Below, piece after piece: positions 20,938 through 32,508 of a stretch of DNA of 64,000 nt. Source of the DNA: Pristionchus mayeri (taxonomy: Eukaryota; Nematoda; Chromadorea; Rhabditida; Neodiplogasteridae); assembly GCA_036245805.1 (NCBI GenBank), contig BTRK01000005.1:17584984-17648983 (forward strand), written 5' to 3'. A model generated the notes under the pieces. That model did not search any database. It was not told the DNA's origin and was given only the letters and a program-made list of their open reading frames with translations. Each line of letters opens with the position of its first letter. Position 1 is the stretch's first letter. The position numbers and the translations under genes were made by a program.

Positions 20938-22856
20938 ATGCCGTCGCTTCTCATTGTAAATTACCAAATTTATTCTCCCTTTTATCTCTGTATTTTAGAA
21001 TTCTTCGCATTTCGCTAAATTACCCGAGAAAGATGATGATGGAGAGGACAATCCGACGGAAGTTGTGGTGCTTTCGACTGGAACAGAGACCACCGCAGGC
21101 TCGCAACCTCCACCGGATGCGAAAAATGGAAGAGGAGAGAAGATTCCTTTCAACCCGAATGATCCCTGCCATCACACATGCTTCTGGGGGGCGCATATCA
21201 GGCCTCTCATGAGAACATCGGGACAAATCGGTATTTTCAGTTGACATCCAAATTTTGGGAAATCTTGCTCATTATGTTTCTATTTAGTATATGCCTAGAT
21301 TAGACTAAAACCGACGTTTCAGATTTTTTAGATGCGCTGCAGCCGCAGCAGGCTGCTGCAAACTTGAGACGAAGGGCATTGGTTATTGAGGTTTTTATCA
21401 ATAAAAGTGGTGACATTTGCACACAAAAGTGTCAATATGATCAAATGATCGATTTTGGCTAACGTTGTTATTTTTTCACCTTTGCGACCGATGCAGCAGA
21501 CGCATGTTAGACCAGTTTTTAATTTATAAGTTGAACCCTGATTTTGAGCCGCAAACCAAACTTTCCCAGTTTGTAGAGCTTGAAATTCTGCATATACCAC
21601 ATTTTTCCTTGATTTTATCTCGATGGTCTTGGCACATTCCCAAGCCGACGAACACCTCGTAACGGGCTGCACGGCCCACCGGCAGTGGAACTGGGTTCAC
21701 CAAGTCGCAAGTTCGAACCCCAGTCATAGCAGACAAGTTTTTTGCCATCAATTTTTCTCTTTCATATGACATGTAATGCTTTCAGATTTGCTTTCTAGAT
21801 GTTATCACATTGCAAAAAAACTTGTCTGCTATGACTGGGGTTCGAACTTGCGACTTGGTGAACCCAGTTCCACTGCCGGTGGGCCGTGCAGCCCGTTACG
21901 AGGTGTTCGTCGGCTTGGGAATGTGCCAAGACCACCGAGATAAAATCAAGGAAAAATGTGGTATATGCAGAATTTCAAGCTCTACAAACTGGGAAAGTTT
22001 GGTTTGCGGCTCAAAATCAGGGTTCAACTTAGAAATTAAAAACTGGTCTAACATGAGTCTGCTGCATCGGTCGCAAAAGTTAAAAAATAACAACGTGCGC
22101 CAAAATCGATCATTTGATCATTGAAATACTTTTGTGTGCAAATGTCACCACTTTTATTGATAAAAACGTCAATAACCAATGCCCTTCGTCTCAAGTTTGC
22201 AGCAGCCTGCTGCTGCTTCAAGTAACAATCGGGTCGGACCGAACAAAGGAAATATTCCAGACTCCATACCCGTACCAAAAAACTGTGAAAATTAAATATT
22301 TTATTTTCAATGTCAACTCATTGTCCCGATTCTCTCGTGAGAGGCCTGATATAACTGTGAGTTGGTTGATCATGTTATGAATTATATTTCAAGTCAATAA
22401 TCAATCAACGCAAATTAGTTAAATGAGATCCTTTTTCACGTGATATTTTATTTGATGGAGCGATCATCCGTTTGTAGAGCTTACGAAGAAAACATAGAAA
22501 CATTGTAGTAGGTGTACACTTTTGCTAACAAAATAATAATCGCGAAAATAATCCCTCCAATCCACTCAATTCTTCATCTTCTATTTCAGATTCTGCTGCG
22601 AGTCCTCATCGTGATCTATCTCATCGTTCATCTGACTCAACTCTTCATTCTCACTCTCTTCGGTTTTCTCTTCTTACTGCCAAATCTCATTGTAGTCTTT
22701 GGTGTCCTCATTTCTTGCCTCGGAGTACACAAGATCTTCTGGGAGCGACCAACATTTTTTTTCCGAATATTTCTTCGTGAGCAACAGCGAAACACTATCT
22801 TATTCACAAGTATATTTATATAGGCGTGCAACCTCGGCAGTTATTTGGTTTATCCG
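20938..22856 (+). pseudogene. Class A membrane protein A6, cut by fold-back element and palindrome
   Basis: Exons seen: 20938-20955, 20999-21197 continuing after the insertion at 22350-22356, 22590 to about 22778, and 22824-22856. The signature is altered (NDPCHHTCFWGAH: two residues differ and one Cys is Trp). A 1152 bp element is inserted in the last codons of exon 2. Exon 3 has one extra C before the donor, shifting the frame. After exon 4 the gene runs into the left end of the palindrome spacer; exons 5-7 are missing in this orientation. Confidence 0.8.
21198..22349. mobile_element. Fold-back (long inverted repeat) DNA element, TA target, left copy
   Basis: The ends TATCAGGCCTCTCATGAGA and its near-complement give about 45 bp outer inverted repeats, flanked by TA (21196-21197, 22350-22351). 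Removing the element restores GCGCATATAACT as in the sister genes. A second, inner inverted repeat of about 430 bp (about 21340-21740 and 21825-22215) makes most of the element a hairpin with a loop of about 85 bp. The inner repeat contains GTTCGAACCCC, a B-box-like motif, in a tRNA-like context. Open frames of about 65-114 codons are mirror images of each other and give no known protein. Confidence 0.88.
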
Positions 22857-22921
22857 GTAAGGAATGTTTTCTTTTTTCCCATATCTGAATGCTATTCTTC
22901 TTGTTTACCTACATTATTTCC

Positions 22922-23259
22922 GAGTACAATTCCGAAATTTTGCGAGTACAATTCCGAAGAACAAAGTCCCTGCAAATATGTCGCTTAATATATTAGTAGC
23001 TGAGTCATTATTATATTCGCATATTGTATGTATCATATCATGTAATACCAAATTTATAACTTATACTTGGACTTAATTCATTCTAAAGGAATAGGTAAAC
23101 AAGAAATACTATTTCGCATACATTTTCATTTGATTATCACCTTTTCCATCCGCATATTGCAGAATAGCGCCTGAAACATTTTAAATTTTGTGATCAGTAT
23201 TGATAATTCGGCTATCATATTCTTCGTTTCACTCGCTCTCTCACCGGTCGGGCATATTG
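22922..23259 (-). other. Spacer of palindrome P1 with exons 5 and 6 of A6'
   Basis: The 338 bp spacer is not symmetrical. On the minus strand it continues the right-arm gene: exon 5 at 23141-23170 (a 7-base deletion shifts its frame) and the start of exon 6 (GGACTTTGTTCTTCGGAATT) at 22969 down to 22935. It then meets the left arm within exon 6. A 14 bp direct repeat, CGAGTACAATTCCG, stands at 22921-22934 and 22943-22956, exactly at this junction. Confidence 0.9.
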
Positions 23260-25243
23260 GGAAATAATGTAGGTAAACAAGAAGAATAGCATTCAGATAT
23301 GGGAAAAAAGAAAACATTCCTTACCGGATAAACCAAATAACTGCCGAGGTTGCACGCCTATATAAATATACTTGTGAATAAGATAGTGTTTCGCTGTTGC
23401 TCACGAAGAAATATTCGGAAAAAAAATGTTGGTCGCTCCCAGAAGATCTTGTGTACTCCGAGGCAAGAAATGAGGACACCAAAGACTACAATGAGATTTG
23501 GCAGTAAGAAGAGAAAACCGAAGAGAGTGAGAATGAAGAGTTGAGTCAGATGAACGATGAGATAGATCACGATGAGGACTCGCAGCAGAATCTGAAATAG
23601 AAGATGAAGAATTGAGTGGATTGGAGGGATTATTTTCGCGATTATTATTTTGTTAGCAAAAGTGTACACCTACTACAATGTTTCTATGTTTTCTTCGTAA
23701 GCTCTACAAACGGATGATCGCTCCATCAAATAAAATATCACGTGAAAAAGGATCTCATTTAACTAATTTGCGTTGATTGATTATTGACTTGAAATATAAT
23801 TCATAACATGATCAACCAACTCACAGTTATATCAGGCCTCTCACGAGAGAATCGGGACAATGAGTTGACATTGAAAATAAAATATTTAATTTTCACAGTT
23901 TTTTGGTACGGGTATGGAGTCTGGAATATTTCCTTTGTTCGGTCCGACCCGATTGTTACTTGAAGCAGCAGCAGGCTGCTGCAAACTTGAGACGAAGGGC
24001 ATTGGTTATTGACGTTTTTATCAATAAAAGTGGTGACATTTGCACACAAAAGTATTTCAATGATCAAATGATCGATTTTGGCGCACGTTGTTATTTTTTA
24101 ACTTTTGCGACCGATGCAGCAGACTCATGTTAGACCAGTTTTTAATTTCTAAGTTGAACCCTGATTTTGAGCCGCAAACCAAACTTTCCCAGTTTGTAGA
24201 GCTTGAAATTCTGCATATACCACATTTTTCCTTGATTTTATCTCGGTGGTCTTGGCACATTCCCAAGCCGACGAACACCTCGTAACGGGCTGCACGGCCC
24301 ACCGGCAGTGGAACTGGGTTCACCAAGTCGCAAGTTCGAACCCCAGTCATAGCAGACAAGTTTTTTTGCAATGTGATAACATCTAGAAAGCAAATCTGAA
24401 AGCATTACATGTCATATGAAAGAGAAAAATTGATGGCAAAAAACTTGTCTGCTATGACTGGGGTTCGAACTTGCGACTTGGTGAACCCAGTTCCACTGCC
24501 GGTGGGCCGTGCAGCCCGTTACGAGGTGTTCGTCGGCTTGGGAATGTGCCAAGACCACCGAGATAAAATCAAGGAAAAATGTGGTATATGCAGAATTTCA
24601 AGCTCTACAAACTGGGAAAGTTTGGTTTGCGGCTCAAAATCAGGGTTCAACTTATAAATTAAAAACTGGTCTAACATGCGTCTGCTGCATCGGTCGCAAA
24701 GGTGAAAAAATAACAACGTTAGCCAAAATCGATCATTTGATCATAGAGACACTTTTGTGTGCAAATGTCACCACTTTTATTGATAAAAACCTCAATAACC
24801 AATGCCCTTCGTCTCAAGTTTGCAGCAGCCTGCTGCGGCTGCAGCGCATCTAAAAAATCTGAAACGTCGGTTTTAGTCTAATCTAGGCATATACTAAATA
24901 GAAACATAATGAGCAAGATTTCCCAAAATTTGGATGTCAACTGAAAATACCGATTTGTCCCGATGTTCTCATGAGAGGCCTGATATGCGCCCCCCAGAAG
25001 CATGTGTGATGGCAGGGATCATTCGGGTTGAAAGGAATCTTCTCTCCTCTTCCATTTTTCGCATCCGGTGGAGGTTGCGAGCCTGCGGTGGTCTCTGTTC
25101 CAGTCGAAAGCACCACAACTTCCGTCGGATTGTCCTCTCCATCATCATCTTTCTCGGGTAATTTAGCGAAATGCGAAGAATTCTAAAATACAGAGATAAA
25201 AGGGAGAATAAATTTGGTAATTTACAATGAGAAGCGACGGCAT
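22935..25243 (-). pseudogene. Class A membrane protein A6', mirror copy of A6
   Basis: Exon 1 25226-25243, exon 2 up to 24984 then split by the fold-back element, exon 3 about 23403-23591, exon 4 23325-23357, exon 5 23141-23170, exon 6 partial 22935-22969. It shares the lesions of A6 and reaches two exons further before the palindrome junction truncates it. Exon 7 is absent from the window. Confidence 0.8.
23832..24983. mobile_element. Fold-back DNA element, right copy
   Basis: Mirror copy of the element at 21198-22349 at the same place in A6', carried along by the palindrome and not an independent insertion. Confidence 0.88.
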
Positions 25244-25882
25244 TGCCAGAGGCAAGACGACGAAGGATCTTCTGAGGGGAAGAAATTGAAAAAGGCATCA
25301 GTGGAAAATCAAGATATCACGCGAAGGAAACGTTTCCTTCCTTGAATTCACAAAGGAAAACCATTAATGCATCCTGATTCGAACTATTTGAGCGAAGAAA
25401 GAACGGAGATTGGAACATGAGAGACGAGGTAATTTGTCCTCTCTCTCTGTGAAGATGTAACGTATGGCAGCCCTTTCTCCCCTCAATCTGAAAGAACGCT
25501 AAAAAAATGTCTGCGTTTGATCGAGAGAAAGATGGATGTGGAAGATGCCGAGAAATGCGAACGAAATGATGACCAGGATGAAAGGAAAGCGAAGGAGATT
25601 CTGATTCCGAAAAAATCGAAAAAAATAGGGCACCGAAAGTGCTGCAAAAGCAAGAAATAATGAGAGCGAATCGGGAAGGATCACGATAACGAGATCACGA
25701 GATGATAATCGAAAGTGGTGCAATCCGCCGCATCAGCACCTTCGTCAGCTTCTTTTCCTGCCTCATATCGTCTTCCATACGAGAAACAAAACGCATTATG
25801 TTGTTGATGTGTTAAAATTATTGTTTTATTAAATGTACTTACAAATTCAACACAGGTAAATTTAGCATGTGTAATATAACAA

Positions 25883-27143
25883 TCAGTTAAGGCCCATTCT
25901 CCGCAAATTTTCTAGAATTTGCATGTGTTGTCTTTGCCACTCATCATAAACTGCATCAATTGCTGCATCATACGAAGGATCTCCGATTGGAACTCCACAG
26001 AGCAGATGGGCACGGTGAGGACGAGATCGGGCATGCATGAACGTATGAAGATCTGACAAGTAGCCCTAAAAAACTCTTTACTGGCATAATTCGCTGAACT
26101 GAAACTAACATTGATGACAACAGAAAGGACTCCACTGGTGATGGAGTATGCGAGCACACACCCGAAGAACAAAGTCCCTGCAATTATTTCGCTTAATATA
26201 CTAGTAACAGAACCATTTTGTGCACAAAACAGAAATTCGTTGTGTATCTCATTTGAATCGGGTTATAACTTATGCTAAGTAGTATTTACTTTTATTGGAG
26301 TAAGTACACAAACAATACTATTTCGCATGCATGTTTATTAAATTATCACCTTTTCCTTCTGCATATTCACGAAAGCAAAATAGCATCTGAAAAACTGTTA
26401 ATTTGTATTATTAATGTAGATAATTCGGCTAGCACACTCCTCGTTTCATACGCTCTCATCGGTTGGAAATGGTTGGAGATCATACAAGATAAGAAAAATC
26501 GTCTACAGATATGAAAGAAAGAAAACATTCCTTACCGGGTAAATTATATATATGCCGAGGTCGAAGATCTAAAAGTCACACATACATGAACATACTAGTG
26601 TTTCGATGTTACTCACGAAGAAGTATTCGAAAACTGTTATCCGCTCCCAGAAGATAGCATATACTCCAAAGCAAGAAATGAGGAGACCACAGAGGACAAC
26701 GAAATTTGGGAGTAGGAGGAGAGAACCGAAGCGAATGAGAATGAAGAGATGAATGAGATGAACGATGAGATGGATCACGATGAGGACTCGCAAAAGACTC
26801 TTCAATAAAACTTATATTTTGTAACCAATTATTTTTTGGAAATTCCATCTTGAACGATTACTTTAATAATTCCTAGCAAGATCAACCTGCTCACCGTTAA
26901 ATGAGTTCCGCAGAAGCATGTGTGATACTCGGGATCATTCGGGTTGAAAGGAATCCTCTTTCTCCTTCCCTCTTTCGCATCTGTTGGAGGTTGTCTGTTC
27001 CAGTCGAAAGCACCACAACTTCCGTCGGATTGTCCTCTCCATCATCATCTTTCTCGGGTAATTTAGGGATATGCGAAGAATTCTAAAATACAGAGATAAA
27101 AGGAAGGTGAAATTTGGAAATTTACAATGAGAAGCGACGGCAT
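25883..27143 (-). pseudogene. Class A membrane protein A5', mirror copy of A5
   Basis: Exons 27126-27143, 26895-27082, 26617-26799, 26536-26568, 26350-26386, 26110-26177, 25883-26065. The 16-base deletion of exon 2 is present here too, so it predates the palindrome. Confidence 0.75.
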
Positions 27144-27951
27144 TGCCAGAGGCAAGACGACGAAGGATTTTCTGAGGGGAAGAAATGGGAAATGTAATCA
27201 GTGCAAAATAAGAATAACATGCGAAGGAAAAGTATATTTCCTTGAAATTACAAAGGAAAACCACGAAAGCATCCCTGATTCGATTCATTTGAGAGAAGAA
27301 AGAACGCAACATGAGAGACGAGGTAATTTGTCCTCTCTTTGTGTAGATACAACGTATGGGAGCCCTTTTCTCCCCATCAATCTGAACGAACCCTCAAAAA
27401 AATCTGCGTTTGATCGAGTGAAAGATGGATGGGAAAGGTGCCGAGAATTGCGAATGAAATGATGACTAGAAGGAAACCAAGGGAGATGGGGAATCGAAAG
27501 AGATGATCAGTGGAACTTGAGAACTTCTTTTGAACTTCACTTTGTTGTTGTACCCAACTCCGAAGAACCGTTAACTCACCTCGACGATGAATGCAGTGTG
27601 CATCACCTCTTGTGATGGGGGGGGGGCGGTCAGAAGCAAAACGACTAAAAGTGCATCTCAAGGCGCCGGGCTGGGGAATTGGTCTTGCAACTTGTAAGTT
27701 GTTTCATTAGCAACATTGAAACATTAGTATATTCATAAATTCATGATTTTTAGTTATGTCTTCTTTTGTTGATTACTCATTGAAATGATTATTTACCATT
27801 CGAGAAGCAAGACGTAATTATTTTGATGATGAGAGTAATCTTATTGTTTTATTTAAAAATATTTGCATATTGAGTACATGGACAATTTGATGATTGTTTT
27901 AAAAAATGTATCAATACAAACCCAATCCCCGCAAATTTTTTGCATTTGTTT

Positions 27952-29369
27952 TTATTCTCTTTCCCACTTATCATAAACGGCATCAATTGCTGCTTCATAC
28001 GCAGGATCTCCGATTGGAACTCCGCATAGCAAATGGGCTCGATGCTCAACAGAGCGGGCTTGCACGAAACTACACAAATCTATCAAGTATATCTATCACC
28101 TATCACCTGAACAACAACTTACTGGCATAACCTACTGAAACTAACTAAGATGATAATTGATAAAACTCCATTGACGATGGAGTATGCGAGCACAATTCCG
28201 AAGAACAATGTCCCTGCAATTATTTCGTTTAGTATCAGAGCCGTTTTGTTTATGAAATTGAATTAATAAATCGCATGTTATATCTATGAAGTTACATCAA
28301 TATATATCAAATGTATTTTTAAAAAACTTATACTTACAATAGATGTAATTTTTCATAATTTTTTAAAGGATTAGGCACACAAATAATACTATTTGGGATA
28401 CATTTTCATTATATTATCACCTTTTCCAACCGCATATTCAGGCACGCAAAATAGTGCCTGCAATTTTTTTTGTATTATCAATGTAGATAATTTGGTTTAT
28501 CAATGTATATAATTTGCCTAGCATATTCATCCTTTCACTCACTCTCTCACCGGTCGGGCATAGTGTGAGATCATGTAAAATAAGAAGAATCGCTTACTGA
28601 TATGGAAAAAGAAAAGATTCCTTACCGGATAAACCAAATAACTGCTGAGGTGCAAAATCTTAAAATATGAATATAAATAAACTAGTGTTTCGATTTTGCT
28701 CACCAAGAAAAAATATTCGAATAAAATTGTTGTTCGCTCCCAGAAGATCTCGTATACTCCAAGGCAAGCAATTAGAAGACCAGAGAGGACGACGAGATTT
28801 GGGAGTAGGAGGAGAGAACCGAAGCGAATGAGAATGAAGAGATGAATGAGATGAACGATGAGATGGATCACGATGAGGACTCGCAGAAGACTCTGGAATG
28901 GAAGATGATAAATTGAGAATATTTTTGCGATTTTTATTTTGTTAGCAAAAATACCATGTTTAACACTACTACCATGTTTCTATGTTTTCTTCGTATGCTA
29001 TAGAAAGGAATGATCACTCCATCAAATAAAACACCACGTGAAAAAGGATTTCATTAAACGAATTTGCGTTGATTGATCCTTGATTTGAAATATAATTCAT
29101 AACATGATCAATCAACTCACAGTTATATGCGCTCCGCAGAAGCATGTGTGATACTCGGGATCATTCGGGTTGAAAGGAATCCTATTTCTTCTTCCCTCTT
29201 TCGCATCTGTTGGAGGTTGCGAGTCTGCTGTAGTCTCTGTCGAAAGCACCACAACTTCCGTCGGATTGTCTTTTTCATAACCATCTTTTTCGGGTAATTT
29301 AGCAGCAGTCTGAAATACTGAGATAACGGGGTCGGACATTTGGAAATTTACAATGAGAAGCGACGGCAT
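27952..29369 (-). CDS. Class A four-helix membrane protein A4', mirror copy of A4
   Basis: Exons 29352-29369, 29121-29309, 28704-28892, 28626-28658, 28421-28457, 28146-28213 and a last exon ending at TAA 27952-27954. The arms differ here: 14 extra bases (28093-28106, a GTGATAG-type duplication) lie just after the usual acceptor of the last exon. Using the old acceptor would give an early stop. A new TAG acceptor inside the insertion (GGTGATAG before ATATACTTG) restores the frame with ATA for GCA at the first codon. The product would then be A4 with one substitution. Which site is used cannot be told from sequence. Confidence 0.65.
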
Positions 29370-29442
29370 AGCCAGAGGCAAGACGACGAAGGATCTTCTG
29401 AGGGGAAGAAATTGAAAAAGGCATCAGTGGAAAATCAAGATA

Positions 29443-29527
29443 TTAGGTTGAACAGAAAGTCTTTATAAACTGTTTTGCTCGATCACTGCTCAGTGCACGA
29501 GACCTTTGGTGTTCCCTCGCCTCTAGT
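29443..29527 (+). mobile_element. Mariner end fragment at the outer edge of P1
   Basis: 85 bases matching one terminus of the mariner at 15503-16752 (TTAGGTTGAACAGAAAGTC onward). The match stops at CTCTAGT, where unrelated flanking sequence begins. It marks the outer breakpoint of the inverted copy. Confidence 0.9.
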
Positions 29528-30200
29528 ATTATTCGTTCTTATTATTCAAAATTTGATCAGTGCCAGGGGAAGGGAGTTGAAAAGGGAAGGGAATATATGC
29601 AAATACCATCCAAAACACACAAATTTTGAATAATTGAAATGTAAAATGGCAACTAATCATTTAAATGACAGAGTGATCGATAAAAGAAGACATAAAAATC
29701 ATGAATTTATGAATATACTAATGTTTTAATGTTGCTAATGAAACAACTTGCAAGTTGCAAGACCAATTCCCCCATCGCGTTGAGGCTTTTGTCCCCCTCC
29801 CCATCACAAGAGGTGATGCGCACTGCATTCATCGTCGAGGTGAGTTAACGGTTCTTCCGAATTGGGTACAACAACAAAATCAAGTTCAAAAGAGATTTTC
29901 AAGTTCCACTGATCATCTCTTTCGATTCTCCATTTCCATTGGTTTCCTTCTACTCATCATTTCGTTCGCAAATTCTCTGCATCTTTGCCATCAATCTTCC
30001 CTCAATCAAACGTAGACATTTTTTGCGTTCGTTGAGATTGAGAGGAGAAAAGGGCTGCCATACGTTGCATCTACACAAAGAGAAGACAAATTGCCTCGTC
30101 TCTCTTGTTGCGTTCTTTCTTCTCTCAAATGCCTCGAATCAGGGATGCGTTCGTGGTTTTCCTTTGTGATTTCAAGGAAAGAAACGGTTCCTTCGCATTT
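29528..30200 (+). promoter_or_regulatory. Orphan class A 3' flank and upstream block without gene
   Basis: 29528-29760 matches the 3' flank of A2/A3 (TTCTTATTATTCAAAATTTG), and 29930-30190 is the conserved upstream block (GAGGAGAAAAGGGCTGCCAT, AGAAGACAAATTGCCTCGTC). No class A exon follows; at about 30195 the homology stops and the next gene's 3' end follows. It looks like the leader of a deleted array member. Confidence 0.65.
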
Positions 30201-30310
30201 TTATGAGACAATGAATTATACAAAAAAAACTGTGAAAATCCAACAACACTGACTCGTGTGGCGATCAATTTTTTTACGGAATACACAGGATGTACAATAA
30301 ATCATGAAAA

Positions 30311-32387
30311 TTATTCGGTAATGCTCTCAAACAATTTCACCAGGCCGGTCGATTTCTTGTGACACTCGGGACAGCAGGAATCGGGTTTGGAGAAGACTTG
30401 GGTGCATTTTTGGCAAATTGAGTGAGCGCATTTAATAAAGACGAATCGTTCAGCGGGAGACTTGGTCTGGCAGGAAACACAGGCCCGCGAGTAACCGCGT
30501 GATGCAGCGGCACTGAAACAATACGAGTATTTGGATAAAACAATCACATTTTTTTAGAAACCTTTGACACTCCCTAAGAGCATGTTTTATCAACTTAGTT
30601 CTGTTTACTAAATTTATATTTGCACTAGCAAAGTTCTATTAATATTTTAATTTTAAATAATAATAATAATAATAATAATAGTAAAAATAAAAATTCAATG
30701 TCGCACCTCTTATGTTCATCACTCCATAGATGATTGATCATCCGCTCCTCTTCTCTTCTCAAGTAATGCATCGTCGCCGTGGCTGCCAGTCTTTCGTTGA
30801 CAGGAACCCTTCGGTTGACACGCCCGAATCGATGAGCCTCCTCGAATCTCATTTGTCTCATGTCGATACCACGTATGGTACATTCTTTCTGTAATATGAA
30901 CAGTAGATTAGTAGGGATTGGTACTGCTAATCATTAAATAGTGAGTTTCAAGCACCCAGCAACGAAATTTAAATTTCCATGTTAGGTGAGGAAACTCGAT
31001 CGTAAATCATAGGATGCGAGGGAGCGCCCACCAGATTGCATTCTATCCAGTCATTCGACCGATGCGCATCGCTATTTATTAAAGAAGGACTGTCAGCAAA
31101 GTTGAAATTTTGACGTTGTCATAACCATTACCGACCTTTGTACAACCATAAGAGATTCTGAAAATTTCAAAAGCGTGTCTCTATTTTGAACCGAGTTATC
31201 ATTAGTTGGCAGAATGCCAAGGAGGGCTTGAAGGGAAGGGACGTGCGGGAATTCAAATATCTAGAAGATTTTTCAAAAACTGGTGGGATTCGAACCCGCA
31301 ACCTTCCGATTACACGGCGACTGCTTTACCACTGAGCTATGCAATTGACCTTTGCCTATCCTCTTAGTTCGCGCTATGATCGTTGGATGATTGTCTAGGT
31401 CATGGTTATGACAGCGTCAAAAATTTAACTTTGCTGACACTCCTTCTTTAATATAGCCAAAAGTCTATATTGAAAGTTCCCGCTTAACATCCTATGTAAT
31501 AAAGACAGTATGCTCACCTCAATGCTTTCATTGTATAATCGGATGAAGTTCGATTTATGGTAGATGTCTCCTCTCACAAATTGCAGGACGAGTCGTTCCC
31601 TACATTGAGGAATGTAAATTTTGCAAATTTTGCTATCTATCAAATATCAAGATACGGACAAAATTGCGATTACTATTACTGTTGTGAGCATTTACTGCGC
31701 TACCTTTTCCGATCGTAGCTATTTCTTGATTAAGAAAAGAGGTCTATGTGTTGCATCTGTCAAAATGAACCTGTGATATGGCGAGTCATCAGTAGGCGAC
31801 ATTCCCTCCAGTGTGTTCAATCTATTCATGCGATTCTTTTCAGTGAATTCCTTATAGTCCACACCGAGGTTCTCGATTAGAACCACCTGTAGAAGAGTGG
31901 ATAAGAAATACAGCACACAAAATTAGGATAATCGTCTCTTATTATCTCCGTGAATAAAATGTATATTATCGTACCGGCATCGAGCGCTTTCGGCAGAATG
32001 GGCACATCGGATGTTGTAAAATCGCGGTCGCAGGAATTTGAAGTTGCCATCTGCACGCTCTACAAACAACGTGTCCGCAGCCTCTGAATGATACGAGAGT
32101 TTGGCATATATTTTCATAGATTACATATAGAAATCGAAAAACAAAAAATGCATGTATAAGGTTGATTGAAGTGTAATATTGATATATTAATAAATACCTG
32201 AATACTACTCGTTGTGGAGGAGTCTCGTCGAAGCAAACTCCGCAGGTACGTGAGAAGAGTTCAACGGTATTGTGGCTGAATTAAATTGCAATGAAGACGC
32301 ATACTAAATTTAATGAAAACAGTTTTCTAATATAAACACCGTTATGATGAACACTGCGTAATGAGTTAAAAGCAACCTTTCCTCCAT
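30311..32387 (-). CDS. Double RING-finger protein, probable E3 ubiquitin ligase (259 aa)
   Basis: Seven exons with consistent phases: 32377-32387, 32198-32275, 31975-32083, 31771-31886, 31518-31599, 30707-30888, 30311-30512 (TAA end). The first RING (residues about 14-60) reads CGVC, then FRGCGHVVCRAC, then CPFC: C-x2-C...C-x-H-x2-C-x2-C...C-x2-C, the C3HC4 pattern, split by an intron. The second (residues about 203-240) reads CVSC, then KCAHSICQKC, then CPEC, again C3HC4. Between them is a basic, helix-prone stretch (RLVLQFVRGDIYHKSNFIRL, RQMRFEEAHRFGRVNRR). RING pairs usually recruit E2 enzymes; substrate unknown. A TTAA-bounded MITE lies in the intron between exons 5 and 6, and an (AAT)n run in the next. 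The start gives MEESHNTVELFSR after an 11-base first exon. All exons are intact. Confidence 0.85.
30657..30681. repeat. (AAT)n microsatellite
   Basis: About eight AAT units in the intron before the last exon of the double RING gene. Confidence 0.85.
31083..31447. mobile_element. TTAA-bounded MITE with tRNA-like core, copy 1
   Basis: Inverted ends AGAAGGA(C/G)TGTCAGCAAAG of about 33 bp, flanked by TTAA at 31079-31082 and 31448-31451. Length 365 bp, identical to the copy at 37025-37389. TTAA target duplication is the mark of piggyBac-type insertion; the terminal bases themselves do not prove the superfamily. Confidence 0.85.
31281..31352 (-). repeat. tRNA-derived sequence inside MITE copy 1
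   Basis: On the minus strand the sequence has an A box (TAGCTCAGTGGTAAAGC) and a B box (GGTTCGAATCC) at normal tRNA distance. The 3' half, TGTAATCGGAAGGTTGCGGG, resembles a threonine tRNA, while the 5' side of the anticodon stem does not pair. A functional tRNA is unlikely; a Pol III promoter may remain. Confidence 0.6.
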
Positions 32388-32508
32388 GACTGAAGGCTCG
32401 AGAGAGGCGACGGGGAGAGCAGACATGATTGAACACTAACTTTGACTGACTTAGTTAAGACTCTTCGACATACCTTAATCGGAAGCCCTATAAATCGGAA
32501 GGTTAATG

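Larger units (their letters stand above)
16668..22921. repeat. Palindrome P1, left arm
   Basis: This 6254 bp segment is repeated in reverse complement at 23260-29527. It holds the last 85 bases of the mariner, genes A4, A5, the first four exons of A6 and the fold-back element inside A6. Positions pair as x + y = 46181 over most of the arm and 46195 beyond a 14-base insertion in the right arm. Confidence 0.97.
23260..29527. repeat. Palindrome P1, right arm
   Basis: Reverse complement of 16668-22921, 6268 bp long. Differences seen: a 14-base insertion at 28093-28106, and several substitutions (for example at the A6 fold-back element, where CAA in one arm pairs with CTC in the other near 21440/24741). 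The outer end lies inside the mariner sequence, and the remainder of that mariner is absent here. Confidence 0.97.

Noticed and set aside
21310..24853. Repeated open frames of 65-114 codons on both strands, seemingly conserved proteins
   Set aside because: They are images of the inverted repeats of the fold-back element and of P1. Conservation is due to duplication, and no known protein fits.
30337..30543. Alternative frame overlapping the last RING exon
   Set aside because: The other frame gives the cysteine/histidine pattern and fits the splice phases; this one is a shadow.
31281..31352. A functional tRNA gene on the minus strand
   Set aside because: A and B boxes are good but the anticodon stem does not pair on its 5' side, and the same sequence occurs inside a second MITE copy.
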